DNA from: Cyanobacteria bacterium UBA2566
Lineage (GTDB): Bacteria > Cyanobacteriota > Cyanobacteriia > Cyanobacteriales > Desertifilaceae
Assembly: GCA_002340255.1 (NCBI GenBank)
Contig: DDLS01000066.1
Coordinates: forward strand, 1-39,395
DNA: 39,395 bases
Direction: 5' to 3'
This document shows positions 33,514 to 39,395 of this stretch, piece after piece; within the stretch, counting starts at the first letter, position 1; each line of letters opens with the position of its first letter. Made by a program: the position numbers and the translations under genes. The notes below the pieces were generated by a model. That model ran no database searches and was not told the DNA's origin. It was given only the letters and a program-made list of their open reading frames with translations.

Positions 33514-33840
33514 ATGAAGATACCAGAAGATGCAATCATTCCCGATCCTAAATTAACTCAATATCTCTTGATCTTGAAACAGAGAAATGACAAATCCAAA
33601 TATTTAGCCCAAGGAGGATTTTACTTAGAAAACTGGCAAGACTTAAAAACGGCTCTTCAAAAATTCATTAAAGCCAATGAAGCCAAGGAAGATATTACCG
33701 ATGAATACGTTACATATTATCAAGCGATCGGCGAACTTGAAGGAGTAAACGATTGTAAATTACTTGTGGCTACTATTTGGTTACAACGATCCATCGATAG
33801 TCAATTTTATTTTGTCACTCTAAAACCTTATCGAGCATAA
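33514..33840 (+). CDS. DUF6883-type protein, first of a small gene pair
   Basis: The 108-residue protein reads MKIPEDAIIPDPKLTQYLLI, has KSKYLAQGGFYLENWQDLKT in the middle and ends LVATIWLQRSIDSQFYFVTLKPYRA. This layout (KLxxYLL, K-x-x-(Y/F)-L-x-x-x-GF, then W-x-x-L and a C-terminal V-x-T-x-W-x strand) fits the small DUF6883 family, judged from memory. ATG at 33514 is preferred over an upstream in-frame TTG at 33502. The next gene begins 4 bp after the stop and encodes a DUF4926-like protein; such pairs recur in cyanobacteria and other bacteria. The function is unknown. The size and tight coupling resemble toxin-antitoxin or immunity modules, but no catalytic motif is visible. Confidence 0.75.
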   Translation: MKIPEDAIIPDPKLTQYLLILKQRNDKSKYLAQGGFYLENWQDLKTALQKFIKANEAKEDITDEYVTYYQAIGELEGVNDCKLLVATIWLQRSIDSQFYFVTLKPYRA

Positions 33841-33844
33841 ACCC

Positions 33845-34093
33845 ATGAGTCTAGAACTTTATCAAGAAATTGCCTTAATCCAAGACCTTCCAGAATACGG
33901 AATGTATCAAGGAGATATCGCCACCCTCATCGATTTTATTCCCCACCCCGACGGCGGCGAAACCGGTTGCACTCTGGAAGTTTTCAATGCAGTTGGTGAA
34001 TCGATCAAAGTGGTCACAGTTCCCATCTCTGCTGTAAAAACCTTAACCAAGAACGATATTTTAACCACTCGTTCACTGCTCACAGCCTCATGA
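33845..34093 (+). CDS. DUF4926-type small protein, second of a small gene pair
   Basis: The 82-residue protein has the DUF4926 pattern: MSLELYQEIALIQDLPEYGMYQGD, then a glycine-containing turn (HPDGGETGCTLEVFNAVG) and a final strand (IKVVTVPISAVKTL). The pattern L-Y-x-x-(V/I)-A-L-x-x-D-(L/I)-P, G-D-x-x-T-(V/L)-(V/I) resembles small SH3-like beta-barrel proteins. It begins 4 bp after the DUF6883-like gene. I assign no function; a role as a partner or antitoxin-like binding protein is an inference from the gene arrangement. Confidence 0.75.
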   Translation: MSLELYQEIALIQDLPEYGMYQGDIATLIDFIPHPDGGETGCTLEVFNAVGESIKVVTVPISAVKTLTKNDILTTRSLLTAS

Positions 34094-34379
34094 TTCAGTA
34101 TAGCGATCGCCTACTGATTTATCATATTAATCTTTTTAATCTTTGGGGTAAAATCATGCCTATAGTCAGCTTAAATCATAAAAAGAATTATTCTGATTTA
34201 TGAAGTTTTACTACCCGTCGAGGTGTATGGCAGTGTTGAATATATCTAAAATCGACTATCGATCTGCACCAAATTGATGAAAGTAAAGATTTGGGATGGG
34301 TGAGCATCCCTTGTCCATTCTCGCCAATCCTACGCTAATCTTATTTAAATAACCTAAATCCGTCTAAACACTCAATCCT

Positions 34380-37300
34380 ATGGTTCACGTTAAGGGCGTG
34401 CAACTGACCAACTTCAAATCCTTTGGGGGAACAACGACTGTGCCGTTGTTACCTGGGTTTACAGTGATTTCGGGGCCGAATGGGTCGGGAAAGTCTAATA
34501 TCTTAGATGCGCTGCTGTTTTGTTTGGGCTTATCCAGCTCTAAGGGGATGCGAGCGGAACGGCTGCCAGATCTGGTAAACCATGCGAAGGGAGAGAAACG
34601 GAAAGCGACGGTGGAAGCGAGTGTGACGGTGACGTTGGATGTCTCGGATGTGGAGCGCAGTATCTGGGAGGAGGAAGAAGATCCAGAGGGGGAGATAGAA
34701 TTAGACCCGGAATGGAAGATTACGCGCCGCCTGCGGGTTACGCCAGCCGGAACTTATACGTCAACCTATTATATGAATGGGGAGGCTTGCACCTTAACTC
34801 AGTTACATGAGCATCTGAACCGGCTGAGAATCTATCCGGAAGGCTATAATGTGGTGCTTCAAGGGGATGTGACGAGTATTATCTCCATGAATGGGAAGGC
34901 GAGACGGGAAATTATTGATGAGTTGGCGGGGGTGGCTCAGTTTGACCGTAAGATTGATTTGGCGAAGGAGAAGTTAGCGGAAGTTAAGGAGAAGGAGGAG
35001 AATTCTCGGATTATAGAACAGGAGTTAATTTCTCAGCGCGATCGCCTTGCCAAAGACCGAGCGAAAGCGGAAAAGTATCAAACCCTACGCACAGAACTGT
35101 TGCAGAAACAGGAGTGGGAAGTGGTATTGCGCTGGCGCTCTTTACGAGCGGAGGAAGGAAAACTGAGGGAAGCGATTGAAGCGGGCGATCGCACTCAAGG
35201 AGAATTTCAGGATAACTTAGAAGCGCTGAATACTCAAATTTCCCAGGTGAGTGAAGAACTCGATGGATTGAATGCGCGGGTGAAGTCTTTGGGGGAAGAA
35301 CAGTTATTAGCGCTCCAGTCTACGTTAGCGACGCAACAAGCCCAACTGAGTCAACTGGAAACTCGGCAACAGGAACTCGAAAGCACGGAACAACAGTTAA
35401 AACATCAACGAGAAAAAACGGAACATGACATTCATCAAGACCGGCAAACTCTGGAAAGTCTGCAACATCAATATAATTTAGAAACTCAGGCTTTGTCGGG
35501 ATTGCAAGATAGTCGGGATGAAGCTCAGGCTAGTTTAACCCAAACGCGGGAACAGGCCCAGGCGATCGCCTCTGCATCTCAAGAATGGGTAGATCGACAA
35601 ACGGCTTTGAATCACAATATCGAAGAGATTCTCAAAACCCTAGAACCCCAACGCACCGAACAAGCGCAACTAACCGAGCGCCAAAGCCAGTTAACCCGTA
35701 CCCTAGAAGAGCAGAATACTCGCATTGCCACCCTAGAACCGAATATTGCCAGCCAACATGAAAGGGCAACCGGGTTAGAAGTGGAAGTGATTGAGTTATC
35801 CCAGCGCATTCAGGTGGTGGCTCAAACCCTTTCAACGGCAGAATATGACCAGCAAACCCAGCAGCAAACCCAGAAAAGATTGCTGAATGAACAACGGGAC
35901 AAACAACGACAACTCGATAAACTAGAGGCGCAAGTACAAGCCCAGCAAGAAGCGGCGGGAACTTACGCCAGTAAACTGATTATGCAAACCCAGATCCCTG
36001 GCGTTCATGGGTTAGTCGCTAGTTTAGGTCAAGTGGATTCTCGCTATCAGTTGGCTTTGGAAATTGCGGCGGGGTCGCGGTTGGGAAATATGGTTGTAGA
36101 AGATGATAACGTAGCTGCCCAGGCGATCGCTCTGCTGAAACAAAAACGAGCTGGACGCGCGACTTTCTTACCCTTGAATAAGATTCGCCCCGGTCGCCGT
36201 CCAGATAAGGGTTTCAGCGCTGAAGGCTTTATCGACTACGCGGTCAATCTGATTCAATGCGATCCTCGTTATGACACGATCTTTGCCTATGTTTTTGGCA
36301 GTACTGCCGTATTTGCCACCCTCAACGCCGCTCAATCCCATATTGGCAATCTGCGCATGGTTACCCTAGAGGGGGAACTGCTCGAAGCCTCTGGAGCGAT
36401 GACTGGGGGCAGTCAGTCCCAGAGATCGAGCCTGCGTTTGGGTATGGGTGCAGCTAGTTCTGAATCAGCCCAGCAGAGGGCGCTAGCAGACCGGATAAAT
36501 GAGATTGAAGGACTTTTGGCTCAAATTGAAGTTGAACAGGGACGTTTGTCAGACGCGACAAAAGAAGCCTCTGCGGAGTTGATGGAGGTTAGGGGGCAGC
36601 ACCGGGAAAAACAACTGCAACTGGAGCAATGCCGAAAACAGATCCAAAGCGATCGGCAACAATGCGATCGCGCTCGGGAGCTTTTAAGTCAAACGGAACA
36701 GGACTTGAATCAAACTCGCACCCGTTTAGAGTACTTGAATCGGGAACTGCCTCAACAACAGAGCCAACTGGATGAGTATCGGCAGTCTTTGGCTCAGTTG
36801 GAAGAAAATCAAGCACCGAAGGAGTGGCAGGCGATTCAAGAGCAACTGCGGGAAAAGGAAAGTGTGTTAGATCGGCGAGAACTGGCTCTGAGAGGATGCG
36901 AACAACAGTTACAGGAATTGGATAAAAAACGCGATCGCACCAATGAGAAAATTCGCCAAGGTTTAGAGCGGGTGAACGAACTCAAGCAGAATGAGTCTAC
37001 CACTATGAGCCAAAATACCCGCATTCGTCGCCAACAGGCGGATATTAAGGGGCAGATGGCGCAAACAACGGGGCAATTGGCGATCCTGGAAGAAACCCTA
37101 GGGGCGGAAAAACAACAACGGGATGCGGTGGAAGAGAATTTGCGCCAATTGCATCTCAACCGTCAACAATTGCAATGGCAACAACAGAAACTGGCGGAAA
37201 ACCAAAATACCCGTCGCCAAAATCTGATTGCGCTGCAAAACCAGATTCAAGAGGTGAAAGCCGAGTTGCCCGTTCCCTTGCCCGAAGTTCCGGAAAAACT

Positions 37301-37964
37301 GAAGATGAAGGAACTCGAACAAACTTTGCGCCAACTGCAAAAACAACTGCAAGCCTTGGAACCGGTGAATATGTTGGCGATCGAAGAATACGAACATACC
37401 ACCGAACGCCTGGAAGCTCTCAGCGAAAAACTGGCGATTCTAGAAAAAGAGCGTACAGAACTCTTACTCAGGGTAGAAAATTTTACGACTCTGCGCTTTC
37501 GGGCGTTTATGGAATCCTTTGATGCCGTGAATGAAAACTTCCAACAGATCTTTGCCGAACTTTCGGAAGGGGATGGACATCTGCAACTGGATAATCCTGA
37601 AGATCCCTTTAGTGGCGGACTGAATTTAATTGCCCATCCCAAAGGTAAACCCGTGCAACGTCTGGCATCGATGTCTGGAGGAGAAAAATCCTTAACGGCT
37701 CTGAGCTTTATTTTCGCCCTCCAGCGCTATCGTCCTTCCCCGTTCTATGCTTTTGATGAAGTAGATATGTTCCTCGATGGCGCGAATGTGGAACGGCTCT
37801 CGAAGATGATTAAAAAACAAAGTTTGGGCAGTGCCCAATTTATCGTCGTCAGTCTCCGTCGTCCCATGATTGAAGCCTCGGAGCGCGCGATCGGCGTGAC
37901 TCAAGCTAGAGGTGGATTTACTCAGGTATTGGGGATTACGAATACCAGTGAGGTGGCTTCTTAG
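34380..37964 (+). CDS. smc: Chromosome segregation ATPase SMC
   Basis: The 1194-residue protein has full SMC architecture: an N-terminal head with Walker A GPNGSGKSN (32-40) after VQLTNFKSFGG, a first coiled coil (about 175-510), a hinge (about 535-660, with QIPGVHGLVASLG and the SGAMTGG-containing end), a second coiled coil (about 690-1030), and a C-terminal head with the ABC signature MSGGEKSLTALSF (from 1098) and Walker B FYAFDEVDMFLD. It dimerises through the hinge and, with ScpA and ScpB, forms a ring-like loop extruder that compacts and separates chromosomes. The length is normal. ScpA/ScpB genes are not in the window. The stop lies one base from that of the convergent O-antigen ligase-like gene. 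Confidence 0.96.
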   Translation: MVHVKGVQLTNFKSFGGTTTVPLLPGFTVISGPNGSGKSNILDALLFCLGLSSSKGMRAERLPDLVNHAKGEKRKATVEASVTVTLDVSDVERSIWEEEEDPEGEIELDPEWKITRRLRVTPAGTYTSTYYMNGEACTLTQLHEHLNRLRIYPEGYNVVLQGDVTSIISMNGKARREIIDELAGVAQFDRKIDLAKEKLAEVKEKEENSRIIEQELISQRDRLAKDRAKAEKYQTLRTELLQKQEWEVVLRWRSLRAEEGKLREAIEAGDRTQGEFQDNLEALNTQISQVSEELDGLNARVKSLGEEQLLALQSTLATQQAQLSQLETRQQELESTEQQLKHQREKTEHDIHQDRQTLESLQHQYNLETQALSGLQDSRDEAQASLTQTREQAQAIASASQEWVDRQTALNHNIEEILKTLEPQRTEQAQLTERQSQLTRTLEEQNTRIATLEPNIASQHERATGLEVEVIELSQRIQVVAQTLSTAEYDQQTQQQTQKRLLNEQRDKQRQLDKLEAQVQAQQEAAGTYASKLIMQTQIPGVHGLVASLGQVDSRYQLALEIAAGSRLGNMVVEDDNVAAQAIALLKQKRAGRATFLPLNKIRPGRRPDKGFSAEGFIDYAVNLIQCDPRYDTIFAYVFGSTAVFATLNAAQSHIGNLRMVTLEGELLEASGAMTGGSQSQRSSLRLGMGAASSESAQQRALADRINEIEGLLAQIEVEQGRLSDATKEASAELMEVRGQHREKQLQLEQCRKQIQSDRQQCDRARELLSQTEQDLNQTRTRLEYLNRELPQQQSQLDEYRQSLAQLEENQAPKEWQAIQEQLREKESVLDRRELALRGCEQQLQELDKKRDRTNEKIRQGLERVNELKQNESTTMSQNTRIRRQQADIKGQMAQTTGQLAILEETLGAEKQQRDAVEENLRQLHLNRQQLQWQQQKLAENQNTRRQNLIALQNQIQEVKAELPVPLPEVPEKLKMKELEQTLRQLQKQLQALEPVNMLAIEEYEHTTERLEALSEKLAILEKERTELLLRVENFTTLRFRAFMESFDAVNENFQQIFAELSEGDGHLQLDNPEDPFSGGLNLIAHPKGKPVQRLASMSGGEKSLTALSFIFALQRYRPSPFYAFDEVDMFLDGANVERLSKMIKKQSLGSAQFIVVSLRRPMIEASERAIGVTQARGGFTQVLGITNTSEVAS

Positions 37965-37965
37965 G

Positions 37966-39273
37966 TTACTCTGCTATAGGTTTACTGCTTGTATTCACGC
38001 TTACCGATAGTGTCCACCAAGCTATATGGGTAAATTGAGCGCATTCAAACCAGGTTACAGTGAAAACTAAATAGGCGATCGCTACTGCCAACATTTTTCG
38101 GTTTGGCGATCGGACAAGCAGGAAAATACCATATCCCCACAATGCCGTATAAGATAGCATTCCCAAAATTCCCACTGATAAAATTGTATCCAAAATTAGA
38201 TTATGAGCTTTATAGGTAATCAAAGGTACAGTATGCAAGTTGCCATTTTCCCTCACTACATCGTAACTTAAATGACCCAAACGGACGACATGGGGAGTAT
38301 TTTTTAGCGATCGGATATAGGGATAAGCAATGCCGAAACCATTGAAACCCCAGCCAAATAAAGGGCGTTTGCTGATGCCACGAGTGGCTAACTCCCACAG
38401 GTATATTCGGTCTGAAGTCATTTGTTTAATCCCAGACAAACCTGAAATTTGTCTGGTGGTAGTCATGACCCCAATCATTAGTATAAAAACTAAAATAATG
38501 GGGATTACTCGTCGATAGTATTTCCTTCCTGACAAGTATAAAATCCCGACGATGAAAGCAACAAGAGCCATCCGAGTATTGGCTAAAAGAAGAGCGATTA
38601 TAATGGGAATAATTATCGTCACTGTTGTTGGCAACGACACCCATCTGAGCTGTCTGCAAGCAAGAGTCATCACGCCAATGGCTGCCAGCACAAATGCAGC
38701 ATGACCGCGATGGGAGTAGAAACCGATGGGTTGATGATTCTGAAAAATAGTGCTCACTAGGATATTATCTCGCAGTAATTGTCCGGTGGTTGCCGTGTAG
38801 TCAATGCGCCAGTCGATCAGTTGGGGAAACGTACTCAAAGCCAGAATAATGCCACCGATGAGAAAACCGTAGAGTTGAGCGGGCAATAGTTGTGGATATC
38901 GTCTTAAAACCAGGGTATTACTGAGAGTGAAAGCTGCGACAAGCAACCAGTAGAGCCAACCATCTCCCATCTGATCTTGACCGAATAGAGAGCGAATCGG
39001 AAACGGACTCAGGAGAGTAGAAATGAATCCAATCAACAGAAATATTTCCCAGAGAAGTTTACAGGTAAACCAACTCTTGGGAATGTGTAGAGTGTCCCAA
39101 TTTTTCCACAGTAAGTAGAGATTGCAGATGACAATCAGAGCCAGTACCGCACATTTGGGTTGAGTCCAGATTTCTCCCCGACTGCTTCCCCAAGGATTAA
39201 TGATAATGATACTGAGCGTAAATAATAGGGTGTAAATTATTTTTGTTAATTGAATCACGGTAAGTATAGTCAT
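37966..39273 (-). CDS. O-antigen ligase/polymerase family membrane protein (Wzy_C domain)
   Basis: The 435-residue protein has about eleven to twelve hydrophobic helices and the Wzy_C-type core region: DRIYLWELATRGISKRPLFG followed by WGFNGFGIAYPY, a large extracytoplasmic loop, and KAHNLILDTILSVGILGMLSY. Proteins of this family join or polymerise polyprenyl-linked glycan units on the outer face of the plasma membrane (WaaL or Wzy roles). ATG at 39271-39273 is chosen: the frame stays open to 39384, but those 37 codons are made of repeat sequence (the GTGGGCAATGCCCAC palindrome and the inverted-repeat element) and are unlikely to be coding. Which glycan it handles is unknown; it may serve the same envelope pathways as the GT-C genes 15 kb away. 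Confidence 0.85.
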   Translation of the reverse strand: MTILTVIQLTKIIYTLLFTLSIIIINPWGSSRGEIWTQPKCAVLALIVICNLYLLWKNWDTLHIPKSWFTCKLLWEIFLLIGFISTLLSPFPIRSLFGQDQMGDGWLYWLLVAAFTLSNTLVLRRYPQLLPAQLYGFLIGGIILALSTFPQLIDWRIDYTATTGQLLRDNILVSTIFQNHQPIGFYSHRGHAAFVLAAIGVMTLACRQLRWVSLPTTVTIIIPIIIALLLANTRMALVAFIVGILYLSGRKYYRRVIPIILVFILMIGVMTTTRQISGLSGIKQMTSDRIYLWELATRGISKRPLFGWGFNGFGIAYPYIRSLKNTPHVVRLGHLSYDVVRENGNLHTVPLITYKAHNLILDTILSVGILGMLSYTALWGYGIFLLVRSPNRKMLAVAIAYLVFTVTWFECAQFTHIAWWTLSVSVNTSSKPIAE

Positions 39274-39288
39274 TTCAAATAACAATGA

Positions 39289-39315
39289 AGTAGGGTGGGC
39301 AATGCCCACCTTACG
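39289..39315. repeat. GGTGGGCAATGCCCACC palindromic repeat
   Basis: GTAGGGTGGGCAATGCCCAC followed by CTTAC is an almost perfect palindrome with a 7-bp GC-rich stem (GGTGGGC/GCCCACC) and three-base loop. The motif is a familiar intergenic repeat in many cyanobacterial genomes. It lies just upstream of the O-antigen ligase gene and directly beside the second copy of the inverted-repeat element. Confidence 0.75.
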
Positions 39316-39335
39316 GATTGACTCACATCTGAATT

Positions 39336-39395
39336 TAATATCAAATCCGCTTAAAGAGTTGTCATTGCGACCGGAGGGAAGCAATCGCCAAGATT
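39336..39395. repeat. Inverted-repeat (MITE-like) element, copy 2, truncated by window end
   Basis: TAATATCAAATCCGCTTAAA, then GAGTTGTCATTGCGACC and GGAGGGAAGCAATCGCCAAG, match the left end of the element at 25664-25849, without the ~50-bp internal insertion of that copy. The right end lies beyond the window. Confidence 0.65.

Noticed and set aside
36589..37642. Several minus-strand frames of 75-131 codons inside smc
   Set aside because: Ser/Cys/Phe-rich shadows of the coiled-coil coding sequence, without starts or conservation signals.
1..39395. tRNA or rRNA genes
   Set aside because: No T-loop/anticodon combinations or rRNA-like segments were noticed in the intergenic regions on either strand; a tRNAscan-SE run would be decisive.

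Overview
The window is chromosomal DNA from a cyanobacterium, most likely a filamentous, gas-vacuolate one. The evidence is the very high density of the HIP1 octamer (GCGATCGC and near forms) inside genes, a gas-vesicle gvpF-gvpG pair, a complete cyanate transport and cyanase cluster of the cyanobacterial cynABDS type, cyanobacterial-style pgk, sdhA and smc, several very large multi-PAS/GAF sensor kinases, and Uma2-family nucleases. No genus can be fixed from the sequence alone. No rRNA, tRNA, CRISPR array, integrase or intact transposase was seen.

Layout. 1-530 has no gene but holds a structured segment that may be a relic of an IS200/IS605-type right end. 531-6230 (minus) is a two-gene signalling unit: a membrane-anchored protein with a HisKA domain and an eroded ATPase domain, then a giant hybrid histidine kinase with 4 GAF, 4 PAS, HisKA, HATPase and REC domains. 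6293-7509 (minus) has tsaC (tRNA t6A synthesis) overlapping an unrecognised acidic-tailed protein. 7670-8669 (plus) is gvpF-gvpG, followed by a MntA/HepT toxin-antitoxin pair (8712-9348) and an opposing coiled-coil protein that may be a GvpV-like gas-vesicle accessory protein. 9821-10921 holds a NADAR protein and a Uma2 nuclease. 10995-15643 (minus) is the cyanate locus: substrate-binding lipoprotein, permease, ATPase, cyanase and a DUF1348 protein. 15873-18113 is a divergent AraC-type response regulator and PAS histidine kinase. 18122-24335 is a surface-glycan locus: a methyltransferase, two tandem paralogous membrane GT-C glycosyltransferases and a divergent GtrB-like polyprenyl-phosphate glycosyltransferase. 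24375-25636 has a Uma2 protein with a coiled-coil tail and a small unknown protein, followed by a repeat-rich intergenic region. 26004-33168 is mostly core metabolism and housekeeping: sdhA, a small membrane protein, a diguanylate cyclase, an RbgA-like GTPase, a universal stress protein and pgk. 33514-34093 is a small DUF6883/DUF4926 pair. 34380-37964 is smc, converging with an O-antigen ligase-like gene (37966-39273). The window ends inside a second copy of the inverted-repeat element seen near 25.7 kb.

Nothing here is a clear new defence island or biosynthetic system. The points most worth a second look are: the cyanate-binding lipoprotein, whose Tat/lipobox signal lies behind a ~135-residue N-terminal extension with a CxxC motif; the degenerate histidine kinase placed directly upstream of a giant hybrid kinase; the tandem GT-C duplication with a 113-bp identical block that suggests gene conversion; the mobile-looking inverted-repeat element; and the toxin-antitoxin pair embedded beside gas-vesicle genes.

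Several start codons were moved from the longest open frame to internal starts on grounds of Shine-Dalgarno sequence, paralog alignment or family start position (pgk GTG 31966, sdhA 27731, the hypothetical at 7509, the methyltransferase at 18922, the GT-C at 21157, the O-antigen ligase at 39273 and others). These choices are inferences.
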